DNA of 64,000 bases from Planctomycetota bacterium (GTDB taxonomy: Bacteria; Planctomycetota; UBA1135; UBA2386). Positions 40,817-49,510 of this stretch are shown here, one piece after another. The translations under genes and the position numbers were made by a program. How positions within the stretch are numbered: position 1 is the stretch's first letter; every line of letters begins with the position of its first letter. The stretch lies in assembly GCA_014192625.1 (NCBI GenBank), contig BJHM01000024.1:1-64000 (forward strand), given 5' to 3'. The notes below the pieces were generated by a model, which made no database searches, was not told where the DNA came from, and saw nothing but the letters and a program-made list of their open reading frames with translations.

Positions 40817-41197
40817 TCAGCGGCCTGCGATCCAGACGTTCCGGGTATCGGTCCGGTAGCAACCCTGAACATAGGCCTGCACCGTGTGAGCAGGCTCGAT
40901 CTCACCAAAAAATCGGCGGCCGCAGCGGCTTTCAATAACGCCAAATCTCGCTGGCACGCACTCGTAGCGCCAATACCCAGGCACCCAGACCTGCTGGCAA
41001 ACTGTCTCCCAGTGGCCAACCGGGCGCGGCGCGCAAACCTGCTGCGAGACCCTCGGGAGATAGCCGACAACACCGCAACCACCGATCAAGGCGGCGACGC
41101 GCAAATGGCTGCCGAACAGACCTTCAATGCGAAACTGGGCCTGTGCCGATGCGGCGAAGCCGAGCAGAACGAGACCAATGCGGGCAATGTGCAACAT
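40817..41197 (-). CDS. Small secreted Cys/Trp-rich protein
   Basis: A 126-residue protein, not recognised. The ATG at 41197 opens a clean signal peptide (MLHIARIGLVLLGFAASAQAQ). The mature part has about eight cysteines and the blocks QQVCAPRPVGHWETVCQQV, VWVPGYWRYECVPARF and VIESRCG, resembling repeated short YxxC/VWVPGYW motifs seen in other small envelope proteins. Probably disulfide-stabilised and periplasmic. It lies upstream of purB on the same strand. Confidence 0.65.
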   Translation of the reverse strand: MLHIARIGLVLLGFAASAQAQFRIEGLFGSHLRVAALIGGCGVVGYLPRVSQQVCAPRPVGHWETVCQQVWVPGYWRYECVPARFGVIESRCGRRFFGEIEPAHTVQAYVQGCYRTDTRNVWIAGR

Positions 41198-41286
41198 GGC
41201 GGCGGTAGCGGAGTCGCTAAGCGACGCGTTGCAGGCAGACAGCAGCAGGTCGCGATTTGCAACGCGAGAGCACCCATCCTGCGTTG

Positions 41287-41342
41287 CCAAGCGGGCAGCG
41301 CCAAGCGGGCAGCGCCAAGCGGACAGCGCCAAGCGGACAGCG
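41287..41342. repeat. 14-bp tandem repeat, 4 units
   Basis: Four consecutive 14-base units CCAAGCGG[GA]CAGCG: the first two carry G and the last two A at the variable position. They sit between the VanZ gene and the small secreted Cys-rich gene on the minus strand, about 90 bases upstream of the latter's start, so probably in its 5' leader or promoter. Confidence 0.9.
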
Positions 41343-41374
41343 CCCCGATGTATGCGCCCAAAAATTGGACCGGA

Positions 41375-41863
41375 TCAGTACGGGCCCCAAGTGGCAAAGC
41401 CAGCCGCGCACAGGGCCAATACTGCGAGCGGCAAAACTGCGCGTCGCGCAACCGGACGATCCACCGCAAACCCAAACAGCACGGCACTCGCAAACAACGC
41501 CCCGGCAAAGTCAGTGATCCCATCTGACACCGAGCAATGGCGACCTGGCACGAACCGCTGGTGCAGTTCGTCGGTAATGCCGTAGCAGACCGCCACAATG
41601 AGCGCAATCAGCGCGTGCCGAAACGACCACAGCTTGACCGGTGACAGCGCAAACAACACCAGCGTGAAAAGCCCGCCGAACGCGACGATATGGCCGCAGT
41701 TGTGCAGGAACGAGATGACGATTGCATCACCCATGGCACGACCTGGCTGCGCCGACGACCACCAGATAGCGCCCATGCCGAGCACGGCCGCAAGTGCGCG
41801 CAGTACGGCCGAGCGCGCAGACCAAAAATCTGCCACTGCCCGAATCCGGTTCCCCATCGTCAC
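41375..41863 (-). CDS. VanZ-like family membrane protein
   Basis: A 162-residue membrane protein with four hydrophobic helices and the VanZ block CYGITDELHQRFVPGRHCSVSD around residues 100-125, followed by DFAGALFA. Family function is loosely defined (VanZ lowers teicoplanin sensitivity; others unknown). The GTG start at 41863 overlaps the stop of the upstream kinase gene as GTGA, so it is the last gene of a coupled operon; an ATG exists at 41857. Confidence 0.87.
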   Translation of the reverse strand: MTMGNRIRAVADFWSARSAVLRALAAVLGMGAIWWSSAQPGRAMGDAIVISFLHNCGHIVAFGGLFTLVLFALSPVKLWSFRHALIALIVAVCYGITDELHQRFVPGRHCSVSDGITDFAGALFASAVLFGFAVDRPVARRAVLPLAVLALCAAGFATWGPY

Positions 41864-42291
41864 GGCTCAGCCATCCGGCCTTTGAGATGCAGCCCGCCGC
41901 CTTGCGCGATGGCGACGCGCAGCTCGTCCATGTAAATCGAGATCAAGAACAGGCCACGGCCGCGTTCACTGTCGAGCGCCGGCATCCCATCGGCAACGTC
42001 ACGCAGCGCGTGCGCGAGGTCGAGGACCTGGTTGTCAGGCATCTCAGGGTCAATAAACTCAAGCACGATGCGCTGGTGTTCGAGGCTGACCGTCACCAAT
42101 AACTCGGCATTGTTGCGCCGATAAATGGCCCCGTGCTCGATGGCGTTGTTGAACAGTTCATCGATGACCAACGCCACCGCATCGCAGGTGGCTACTCCAG
42201 CGCCCATCCGTTCCGCATAGGCACGGGACTCGTTGCGCGCCCGGCGCAAAGCCGATGCATCTGGCAGATAGTACATCGTCTGCTTGGTCAT
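41860..42291 (-). CDS. RsbW-like anti-sigma factor serine kinase (HATPase_c_2)
   Basis: A 143-residue single-domain GHKL ATPase. It has the N-box DELFNNAIEHG (about residues 43-53), the G1-box EFIDPEMPDN, and the G2-box SERGRGLFLI. Proteins of this type phosphorylate anti-anti-sigma factors and bind sigma factors in partner-switching systems. No STAS partner or sigma factor is adjacent. Its ATG overlaps the nadC stop by four bases (ATGA), which couples it oddly to NAD synthesis. Confidence 0.87.
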   Translation of the reverse strand: MTKQTMYYLPDASALRRARNESRAYAERMGAGVATCDAVALVIDELFNNAIEHGAIYRRNNAELLVTVSLEHQRIVLEFIDPEMPDNQVLDLAHALRDVADGMPALDSERGRGLFLISIYMDELRVAIAQGGGLHLKGRMAEP

Positions 42292-43175
42292 TGAAAAGTC
42301 TCGACCAGCATCGACAAGTCGAGCGCCTGAGCCGAGTGCGTCAGTGCGCCGATCGAAATGCGGTCCACGCCCGACTCGGCGAAGGCGCGCACGTTGTCGA
42401 GCCGCACGCCGCCAGATGCCTCCAACTGGACCGTCGCGCCCAGTTGCTCGGCCATCGCGCGAACGCGCCGCACTGCAGTTGCGAGCAGTTCGCCGGGCGC
42501 AAAGTTGTCGAGCAGGATGACGAGGGCCCCGCCGCGCACCGCGGCAATCGCTTCATCGACCGTGCGGGCCTCGGCCACCACCGGTGCAGACTGGCCTTGC
42601 ACACAACGCGAAACGACCTGCTCGTATGACATCGGCAACGCGCTTTCGAAGTGGTTCTCCTTCAACAGCACCTGATCATAGAGGCCGATGCGATGATTCT
42701 GGCCACCGCCGGCGAGCACCGCCTGCTTTTCTAGAATTCGCAACCCCGGCGTGGTCTTGCGGGTGTCAAAAATCTTGGCCTTGGTGCCCGCAACCGCATC
42801 GACGAATGCGCGTGTCAGCGTGGCGATGCCGGAGAGCCTTTGCAAAAAGTTGAGCGCGGTGCGCTCTGCGACCAGCAGCGCTTGCATCGGGCCTTGCGCG
42901 GTAAACACCACATCATGAGGCCGCAGCAAGTCGCCATCGCGGCGGATTGGTTTATAGACAATCGCCGGCGCCAGAATCTGAAAGGCCTCGCGCGCGCAGT
43001 CCATGCCAGCGAGCACCCCCGTTGCCTTTGCCCGCGTAGTCGCAAGACCAAGTAACGCAGGCGGCACCGACAGGCGACCCGTCACGTCTGCCTGAAGGCA
43101 CAGGTCCTCACGGCCAAGGTCCTCGACCAAGGCGCGCCGGACGCAGTCGCGCAGCAAACTAAGCGCTGAGCTCAT
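42288..43175 (-). CDS. nadC: Nicotinate-nucleotide pyrophosphorylase (carboxylating)
   Basis: A 295-residue enzyme converting quinolinate and PRPP to nicotinate mononucleotide, CO2 and PPi. Signatures: ALVEDLGREDL, GDLLRPHDVV, AERTALNFLQRLSGIAT, the DTRKTTPGLR active-site block, HRIGLYDQVLLKENH, and the C-terminal LEASGGVRLDNVRAFAESGVDRISIGALTHSA. The ATG at 43175 gives a typical N-terminus; a longer frame to 43229 would overlap the upstream helix-hairpin-helix gene. No nadA/nadB neighbours. Confidence 0.94.
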   Translation of the reverse strand: MSSALSLLRDCVRRALVEDLGREDLCLQADVTGRLSVPPALLGLATTRAKATGVLAGMDCAREAFQILAPAIVYKPIRRDGDLLRPHDVVFTAQGPMQALLVAERTALNFLQRLSGIATLTRAFVDAVAGTKAKIFDTRKTTPGLRILEKQAVLAGGGQNHRIGLYDQVLLKENHFESALPMSYEQVVSRCVQGQSAPVVAEARTVDEAIAAVRGGALVILLDNFAPGELLATAVRRVRAMAEQLGATVQLEASGGVRLDNVRAFAESGVDRISIGALTHSAQALDLSMLVETFQ

Positions 43176-43212
43176 CGATGGTGCGGAAGCTACCCGAAAC
43201 GGGGTGCGATCG

Positions 43213-43608
43213 TCATCGCTGGATATCACTAGCTGGAGCTATAACTATTGGCGCGACGAACACGAACGGCCGCACCTGCGCCACAACACCGGCCCCGACT
43301 CCCTCGACAGCAGCCAATTCATCCACGCTGTGAAACCAGCCACAGCGCACGCGATGAAGTATCACCGCCTCAGCGCGCACCGGTCCGAGCCCTCTTACGG
43401 CGAGTAGTTCACCAAAACTGGCGCGATTGAGGTCGATCCGCACAGACCTTACGGGCGACAACTTGCCCCCCCTTGCAGAGCCGTCCTGCCAACCACCGCC
43501 ATCGTTCGAGGCTTCTCGCAGCACGCCATGCGCGAATGCTCGCACTAAAAATATGCAGCAAATCCCTGCCCACAGCAAAAAGCCGCGGCTGCGGCGCGAC
43601 TTTGTCAG
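43213..43608 (-). CDS. ComEA-like helix-hairpin-helix protein
   Basis: About 131 residues with an N-terminal membrane anchor (FLLWAGICCIFLVRAF), a polar linker and a C-terminal double HhH: IDLNRASFGELLAVRGLGPVRAEAVI and FHSVDELAAVEGVGAGVV. This matches the DNA-binding domain of ComEA-type competence proteins. The start is uncertain: no ATG lies outside the upstream MinD-like gene. A CTG at 43608 overlaps that gene's stop as CTGA, copying the overlap pattern of the rest of the operon; a TTG slightly downstream is the alternative. Confidence 0.7.
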   Translation of the reverse strand: MTKSRRSRGFLLWAGICCIFLVRAFAHGVLREASNDGGGWQDGSARGGKLSPVRSVRIDLNRASFGELLAVRGLGPVRAEAVILHRVRCGWFHSVDELAAVEGVGAGVVAQVRPFVFVAPIVIAPASDIQR

Positions 43609-44516
43609 TGCTCCCGCAAAAGGCGCAGGATCCGCCGCTCCACGCCGTCCTCTTTTTTGCTGCCACTCGCCCGCAATGGCCCCATGGTGTGCTCGATCGC
43701 TAACATCACCGTTCGCACTCCCATTGCCGCATTGCATTCTGGATGACTCACAAGCAAGGGCGCCTGCCCCAATCGCCGATGCGAGACCGCCGGGTTGTCC
43801 GGGATCTCCCCGATGTAGTGCAATGAACGCCCGATAAAGCGCTGTGCTACTTCGGCCAACCGCTCGAATGTCGGCTGGCCAAGGCCCAACTCAACGACAC
43901 GATTGACGACGACTTGGATCTCCGGCACGCGCGGTTGTCGCGCCAGACACTTGATCAACGCATAGGCATCGGTCAACGCAGCGATCTCTGGATTGGTCAC
44001 CAGGATGATCGACTCCGCCGCGAGCAAGGTCATCATCGACTGCGGTGAAATGCCGGCCGCGCAATCGAGCAGAACTACATCGTGCGACTTGGCCAAGACA
44101 CCAAAGGCAACTGCCAACAGCTCGAAGTGCCGCGGACCCAGTTCTCCCATGCTGCTGATGCCCGAACCACCCGCCACCAAGTCGGGACCGTATTGGGTCC
44201 GCTCTAAAATGGCATCCACGGACGCAACGCCGCTCATCAAATGATGCAGCGTCATCTTCGGGTTGACCCCGAGCAGCAGGTGCGCATTGCCGAGGCCATA
44301 ATCGCAATCGACAACGGCCACGCGATGACCTGACTGATGCAGTGCCACGGCAAGATTCGTGATGAAGAACGACTTGCCGGTCCCACCCTTGCCACTCGCA
44401 ACGGCGATCGTACGTCCCTCGACGTGCGGCGTGTTCGACGCGACAGCTCGCCAGTGCAGCAAGCGCTGCACCAGCCTCTGTCCCACCGAAGTTATTTTGT
44501 CCAGTTCGGGTTCCAA
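43605..44516 (-). CDS. MinD/FlhG-type P-loop ATPase
   Basis: A 303-residue deviant-Walker ATPase of the ParA/MinD superfamily with GKGGTGKS at 42-49, the switch VVDCDYGLGNAHLLLG, LLDCAAGISPQ, and a late VVVNRV. The short basic N-terminal stretch, rather than a start directly at the P-loop, and the GLGNAHLLLG text favour the FlhG/MotR (flagellar number) branch over MinD, but no flagellar genes lie in the window. A MinD C-terminal amphipathic helix is possible in the last 20 residues. Confidence 0.83.
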   Translation of the reverse strand: MEPELDKITSVGQRLVQRLLHWRAVASNTPHVEGRTIAVASGKGGTGKSFFITNLAVALHQSGHRVAVVDCDYGLGNAHLLLGVNPKMTLHHLMSGVASVDAILERTQYGPDLVAGGSGISSMGELGPRHFELLAVAFGVLAKSHDVVLLDCAAGISPQSMMTLLAAESIILVTNPEIAALTDAYALIKCLARQPRVPEIQVVVNRVVELGLGQPTFERLAEVAQRFIGRSLHYIGEIPDNPAVSHRRLGQAPLLVSHPECNAAMGVRTVMLAIEHTMGPLRASGSKKEDGVERRILRLLREH

Positions 44517-44554
44517 GTGTTCCTCGGAGCGCCGCGACGGCCAGACCTAAGAGA

Positions 44555-45493
44555 TCAGCCGCTGCTGCGCGGCATCTCCTCTGGCTGAACCTCGCCTAGC
44601 GCATTCCACTCCTCGCGCGACAACGTCGCCGTCGCCAAGCTCGCACTCAGGGCCTCAAACCCTGATCGACGCGGCAAACCAACAGGTGACACCGCCTCAG
44701 CTTTTACTTCCCTCGCAGTTTCGGGCGCAGCCTTCACAGAGCGCAGCCACGCCAGGTGGCGGCGCGCAACGCGATCCACAAGTCCGCGCACATCATCGAG
44801 ATTGTTGAGCGCGCAGGTCGGATGATCGGCGATGACGGCATGAACGACGCCGTCCGCATAAAAGCTCTCGCAAAGCTCCCCTGCATCGCTCGTCACGCGA
44901 CGCGAAAAGCGGTCTCCTTCTAGGCGAATGCGCGGGTCGAGCCGGCACAGCATCTCAGCGACTTGCGACAGGAGCCCGCGGCTCGCTGCGTCAATCGTTG
45001 CATCGAGTTCTTCCAGCTGCCCCGAAAGCGGCAACCGATTTGAGCGCTGCCTGCGCACGACTAGCCGCTCCCGCGCGCCAACCTGAAAGCGTTCGAACTC
45101 GATGATCTCGAGTTGCGCGATTGCCAGCCGTTCCAGCATCTCGACTGAGCCTTGCGCCAACGCAGCTGCTAGCACGAGGATCCGAAACGATCCAGGGTTG
45201 CGCATCTGCGCCTCGGGGATCGCGCGGGAGAGCGAGCGGTGATTGCGCTGCCAGAATGCATAGACCAACGAGATCCGCGCGATCAGTGCAGAATCGGATG
45301 GATCGGTGACCAGCACGAGCACTGGATTGCCGGCAGCGTCGCGCAGCAGACCATCGACGTTGCCAAGGTCACCAGTGCCAAAGTCGAGGTCCTCCGCGAC
45401 TAAGCGCAGGCCACGTTCAATCCGCGCGGGTGCTTCGACCACCAAGTTCCACAAACCAGCGCGCGTCAGAGGCAAAATCGGTCCACGAATCAT
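44555..45493 (-). CDS. Unknown protein heading the MinD-like/HhH/nadC operon
   Basis: A 312-residue soluble protein, not recognised. The N-terminal 130 residues look alpha/beta, with LGNVDGLLRDAAGNPVLVLV reminiscent of PD-(D/E)xK-like or DUF91 strands, but without a clear catalytic Lys. The middle is helical and basic (residues 140-230), and the C-terminus is a low-complexity tail. The start has a good Shine-Dalgarno (AGGAG at 45502-45506 on the minus strand) 8-9 bases before the ATG. It is first of six co-directional genes with short gaps or overlaps. Confidence 0.65.
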   Translation of the reverse strand: MIRGPILPLTRAGLWNLVVEAPARIERGLRLVAEDLDFGTGDLGNVDGLLRDAAGNPVLVLVTDPSDSALIARISLVYAFWQRNHRSLSRAIPEAQMRNPGSFRILVLAAALAQGSVEMLERLAIAQLEIIEFERFQVGARERLVVRRQRSNRLPLSGQLEELDATIDAASRGLLSQVAEMLCRLDPRIRLEGDRFSRRVTSDAGELCESFYADGVVHAVIADHPTCALNNLDDVRGLVDRVARRHLAWLRSVKAAPETAREVKAEAVSPVGLPRRSGFEALSASLATATLSREEWNALGEVQPEEMPRSSG

Positions 45494-45719
45494 CCTAGCA
45501 ACTCCTCATAGAATCAGGGAAATAGGCCAAGCGCCTTGGCGACACCAACGAAGCTTCAACGACGACGCGTGACTGTGTGCCACACGGCATTTTGCTAACC
45601 AACCCGTTGACCGCCGGGATGTATCGCTGCATTCGACTTAGTCTAACCAGTAACCGCCAACCACATATTGCGGTCCTTCGCGCAGCGAAGCAAGCAGGCA
45701 GCAGGGGCAATGCGCAACT

Positions 45720-46367
45720 TCAGCGGCGACGGCGCGCCAAAAAATGGATCGGCTCGCCCAGTGCAGCCGCGAGCTTTTCCTCACGGAGCATCGGCGAACG
45801 CCATTCCTCGACGCGCGTGAACGCCACGGCCAGCGCATCCGTGGCGTCATCGGTCATGCCTTTCAGATGAACGGACAAGTCGATGCCGAGTTGCTGCTGC
45901 ACCATCACCGCAACCGCATCCTTGCTGGCATTCCCAGCGCCAGCGACACAGCGTTTGACCCGCGCCGGCGCATACTGATGGATCGCCAGTTCTGCACGCG
46001 CGGACTCTGCGAGAATCACGCCCCGCGCCTCGCCGATCCGCAGCGAAGCCGACGCACTCTTGCCGTAGAACGCTTCTTCAATCGCGATCTCCGTCGGGCG
46101 CAGCCTCTGAATCAGTGCCCGCAGTTGATCGCTCAAGGCCAACAGCCGGTCCGGAATCTGACGATTGCGCCCCAAGTGGAGCACGCCGCAATCGATCCAA
46201 GTGAGGTCGCTCGAAGCACCAGCGCGCACGGTATTCGCCGTTCGCAAGGCCAGCGGCGCCCGGGCATCTACCTGCGGGCCTGCGACCGATAGCTCAAGAC
46301 AGCCAAAACCTACTAGCTGGGTGCCAGGATCAATACCGAGAATGCGGACCGCTACCACGAGCGGCAT
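45720..46367 (-). CDS. ruvC: Crossover junction endodeoxyribonuclease RuvC
   Basis: A 215-residue Holliday-junction resolvase. It has ILGIDPGTQLVGFG with the first catalytic Asp (residue 13), a middle IAIEEAFYGKSASASLRIGEARGV block with the catalytic Glu, YAPARVKRCVAGAGNASKDAV, and the C-terminal DDATDALAVA with the last acidic residues. A 20-residue insert follows the first strand compared with E. coli RuvC. The ATG at 46367 is chosen over the long upstream open frame. It diverges from ispD. Confidence 0.93.
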   Translation of the reverse strand: MPLVVAVRILGIDPGTQLVGFGCLELSVAGPQVDARAPLALRTANTVRAGASSDLTWIDCGVLHLGRNRQIPDRLLALSDQLRALIQRLRPTEIAIEEAFYGKSASASLRIGEARGVILAESARAELAIHQYAPARVKRCVAGAGNASKDAVAVMVQQQLGIDLSVHLKGMTDDATDALAVAFTRVEEWRSPMLREEKLAAALGEPIHFLARRRR

Positions 46368-46405
46368 GGTAGCGAGTGTCGCGCAAAGACCGTAGCGTTG
46401 CATTC

Positions 46406-47107
46406 GTGAAGGTCGCACTGCTGCTTCTTGCCGCCGGCCGTGGCACGCGCTTTGGCGGACCAATCGCCAAGGTCTACCAACCACTCGCCGGAAAATCCGT
46501 GCTGCTGCGTAGCGCCGAACGGCTGCGCCACATGCTGCCCGATGTAAGCCTGTGCCCACTCATCGTGATCATTGCGGCGGACGATCGACGCGGCCCGCTC
46601 GCACCACTCGCAGCCGCATTGACTGCACTTGGCGCGCGCATTGTCGATGGCGGCACGACGCGGCAGCAGTCGATGATGCTTGGACTCGCCGCGGCAGGGC
46701 CATGTGATCTCGTGCTGATTCACGACGCAGCACGGCCGATGTTTCCAATTGCAGCAACTAGGGAATGCATTGCCCGCGCCGCGGTCACTGGCGCCGCGTT
46801 ATTGGCAATGCCCGCCACCGACACGCTGAAGCGGCTTTCCGCGGCGCGGCAAGTGGCAGCGACCGTGGATCGCAGCAACCTCTGGTGCGCGCAAACGCCG
46901 CAAGTCATTCGGCGCGACCTGCTGGAACAAGCACTTCGCCACGCGTCCGCCAACGGGCTCGAGGCCACTGACGATGTCGGGCTGATCGAGGCGATCGGCG
47001 GAGCTGTCGACGTAGTGCAAGGCGCGATGCGCAACTTCAAAATCACCCATCAAGAGGACCTCGCGATCGCCGAGGCACTCTGGCCACTTGACCCCGAACG
47101 ACCATGA
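46406..47107 (+). CDS. ispD: 2-C-methyl-D-erythritol 4-phosphate cytidylyltransferase
   Basis: A 233-residue enzyme of the MEP isoprenoid pathway making CDP-methylerythritol. Signatures: LLLAAGRGTRFGG with the nucleotide-binding loop, a GGTTRQQSMMLGL block with the conserved Arg, VLIHDAARPMF, a PATDTLKRL strand and TPQVIRRDLL. A GTG at 46406 gives the expected short N-terminus; an upstream GTG at 46376 is possible but nearly touches the ruvC start. It overlaps ispF by four bases. Confidence 0.92.
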   Translation: MKVALLLLAAGRGTRFGGPIAKVYQPLAGKSVLLRSAERLRHMLPDVSLCPLIVIIAADDRRGPLAPLAAALTALGARIVDGGTTRQQSMMLGLAAAGPCDLVLIHDAARPMFPIAATRECIARAAVTGAALLAMPATDTLKRLSAARQVAATVDRSNLWCAQTPQVIRRDLLEQALRHASANGLEATDDVGLIEAIGGAVDVVQGAMRNFKITHQEDLAIAEALWPLDPERP

Positions 47108-47604
47108 ATCACGATCTGCGTATCGGCCTCGGCATCGACCTACACCGGCTCGAAAAAGGCCGCCCATGCATCCTCGCTGGCGTTCGCATCGACAGCGAAC
47201 TCGGCCCACAAGCGGTCAGCGACGGTGACGCGGTGCTGCATGCCGCCGTCGACGCAGTGCTTGGTGCAGCGGGTCTCGATGATCTAGGCACGCTGTTTCC
47301 TGAAAACGATCCGAAAAATCAGGACCGCGACTCCGCTGAGTTTTGCAAAAGGACCCTAGCGCTGATCCACGAGCAAGGGCTCCGCGTGGTATCGCTAGAC
47401 GTGGTCGTCGAGACTGAAGTGCCGAAGCTTAGAGCGCACCGTCCAGCGATGCGTCGAAGGCTAGCTGCACTGTTCGATGTGCCGGCGGACCGCGTGAACA
47501 TCAAGGGCAAGACTAACGAAGGGCTTGACGCAATCGGCGCCAAACAGGCCATCCGCGCCACCGTTGTGGCCCTGCTGGCCTCACAGCCACCAGCTCACAA
47601 CTGA
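47104..47604 (+). CDS. ispF: 2-C-methyl-D-erythritol 2,4-cyclodiphosphate synthase
   Basis: A 166-residue trimeric enzyme following IspD/IspE in the MEP pathway. The metal ligands Asp12 and His14 (GLGIDLHRL) and His46 (SDGDAVLHAAVDA) are present, with LDDLGTLFPENDP and the C-terminal VNIKGKTNEGLDAIG. Its ATG overlaps the ispD stop (ATGA), so the pair is coupled. The enzyme of the step between, ispE, is not here. Confidence 0.94.
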   Translation: MNHDLRIGLGIDLHRLEKGRPCILAGVRIDSELGPQAVSDGDAVLHAAVDAVLGAAGLDDLGTLFPENDPKNQDRDSAEFCKRTLALIHEQGLRVVSLDVVVETEVPKLRAHRPAMRRRLAALFDVPADRVNIKGKTNEGLDAIGAKQAIRATVVALLASQPPAHN

Positions 47605-47613
47605 ACCCGTAGA

Positions 47614-49500
47614 TCAGGTGGTCTGCAGGTCGCGCATGCGCTTGTAGCTGCCGCCGCGCGCCAGCAGTTCGGCGTGCGAACCGGTCTCTATGATGCGACC
47701 CTGCTCAATCACGACGATCAGATCGGCACTCGAAATCGTCGAGAGACGATGCGCGATCACGAAGGAGGTACGGCCCTTTCGCAGGTTGTCGAGCGCGCTC
47801 TGCACGAGGCTCTCGTTTTCAGAGTCGAGACTCGACGTTGCCTCATCCAAGAACAGAATCGCCGGGTCGCGCACGATGGCCCGCGCGATCGTGATGCGCT
47901 GCATCTGACCGCCAGACAAGTTGCACCCGCGCTCGCCAGCAAGCGTGTTGTAGCCCGCGGGCAGCGTCATGACGAAGTCGTGAATATTGGCCGCCTTGGC
48001 CGCCGCCTCGATCTCTCCTTGCGAGCAACCGGGACGGCCATAGGCGATGTTGTCGCGGATCGAGGAGTTGAACAGGAACGGCTGCTGACTAACGACCGCA
48101 GTGTGCTTGCGATAATCGTCCATGCAGACGTTGCGCAGATCCTTGCCATCGACCAGCACACGCCCCTTCATCGGATCGTGGAACCGCATCAGCATATCGA
48201 GCGTGGTGGACTTGCCCGCACCAGACGGGCCAACCAGGGCGACCGTCGTGCCAGGCGGCACCTTGAGGCTTACGCCGCGCAGCACCGGTTCCTCGCCATA
48301 TGCAAACCAAACGTCGTCCAGTTCGACCTCGCCACTGAGGCGCAACAAGGGCTCGCCACCGGAATCGGCGTGGTCGGGACGCTCATTGAAAATCGCCTCA
48401 ATGCGATCCAGCGCGCTGACCGACTCCATCATCGTGGTGTAGGAACGAGTGAGCCGCTTCACGTGTTGATAGGTGGTCGAGAGCGGCAGCAATACGGTCG
48501 CCACGGCACTGAAGTGGATCTCGTGAGTCACCAGCACGAAATACCCGAGCAGCAGTAACAAAAAGCCAAAGCCGACTTGATAGCCGAAGAAGGTCTGCGT
48601 CATCGACATCGCCTTGGCGCGCAGCATGCGCAGCGTCCGCTGCAAGAACGTGTCGTTTTGCTGCTCGTATTCACGCAACCGTTCGCCTTCGAGCCGGAAC
48701 GCTTTCACCGTCCGAATGCCGGACAGGATTTGGTTCATCGACTCAGTGGCGCCACCCATGGCTTCCAAGGTCTTGCCGCTGCGCCGCCGCACCTTGCGGC
48801 CAGCTCGATACATCGGGATCGCCATCAGCGGCACCATCAAAATCAAGACGAACAGCGCCTTCGGCATCACGCACAACACGATCGCGATGTTGCCGAGGAT
48901 CATCAGCGGATCGACGATGACGTTGTCGCTCGCGAGTTCAAATGCGCGCTGCAGCACTTGAGCATCGATTGTGACGTTGCTGATCAGGTCGCCCATGCGA
49001 CGCTGGCCGAAGAAGCGCAGCGGCAGCGACAGGATGTGCTTGGCGATTGCGCAGCGCAGATCAGCCACCATTTTGATCGCGAAATATCGCGACGTCATCT
49101 GCACCCCGTAGATGCAAACGCCGCCGATTGCACCGCAGACGATGGAGACTAACACCGCTGTAAGGACCAGGTTCATCGCCGAACCGCCAGCCGAACTGGC
49201 ATCGCGGCCAAGCCATCCGCCGATCACATCGGCATTCGTTTGAAACCACTCGGCGAAGCGATCGCTAAAACTCGACTTGACGACCGAAAGGACCGGCGCG
49301 GCAGTGGCATTCGTTGCCGCCCCCATCGTCCGGATGAGTGGCTCGACCAGCAGGAACGGCGCCTTGGTGAAGAATGCCTCGAGCACGCCAAAGCCAAATG
49401 CAGCCGCAACCAGCGCCTTGTGCGCCTTAACTGCAACTACGACCCTGCGGATCAGGGTGCCAAGATTGCTGCCCGGCGGTAGCGCTACTTCACTGGCCAC
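47614..49500 (-). CDS. MsbA-like ABC exporter (fused TMD-NBD)
   Basis: A 628-residue half-transporter, probably a homodimeric lipid or drug exporter in the inner membrane. About six TM helices span residues 30-350, with a periplasmic insertion near 65-105 rich in Ala/Ser. The nucleotide-binding domain has Walker A GPSGAGKS (424-431), Q-loop SQQPF, signature LSGGQ (528-532), Walker B LFLDEA (549-554) and H-switch IAHRLST. An MsbA role for lipid A is possible but not shown by context. Confidence 0.92.
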   Translation of the reverse strand: MASEVALPPGSNLGTLIRRVVVAVKAHKALVAAAFGFGVLEAFFTKAPFLLVEPLIRTMGAATNATAAPVLSVVKSSFSDRFAEWFQTNADVIGGWLGRDASSAGGSAMNLVLTAVLVSIVCGAIGGVCIYGVQMTSRYFAIKMVADLRCAIAKHILSLPLRFFGQRRMGDLISNVTIDAQVLQRAFELASDNVIVDPLMILGNIAIVLCVMPKALFVLILMVPLMAIPMYRAGRKVRRRSGKTLEAMGGATESMNQILSGIRTVKAFRLEGERLREYEQQNDTFLQRTLRMLRAKAMSMTQTFFGYQVGFGFLLLLLGYFVLVTHEIHFSAVATVLLPLSTTYQHVKRLTRSYTTMMESVSALDRIEAIFNERPDHADSGGEPLLRLSGEVELDDVWFAYGEEPVLRGVSLKVPPGTTVALVGPSGAGKSTTLDMLMRFHDPMKGRVLVDGKDLRNVCMDDYRKHTAVVSQQPFLFNSSIRDNIAYGRPGCSQGEIEAAAKAANIHDFVMTLPAGYNTLAGERGCNLSGGQMQRITIARAIVRDPAILFLDEATSSLDSENESLVQSALDNLRKGRTSFVIAHRLSTISSADLIVVIEQGRIIETGSHAELLARGGSYKRMRDLQTT

Positions 49501-49510
49501 GCCAAAGGAC

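Noticed and set aside
39899-41527. 542-residue plus-strand frame opposite purB
   Set aside because: Antisense shadow of purB and the downstream minus genes; purB motifs are decisive.
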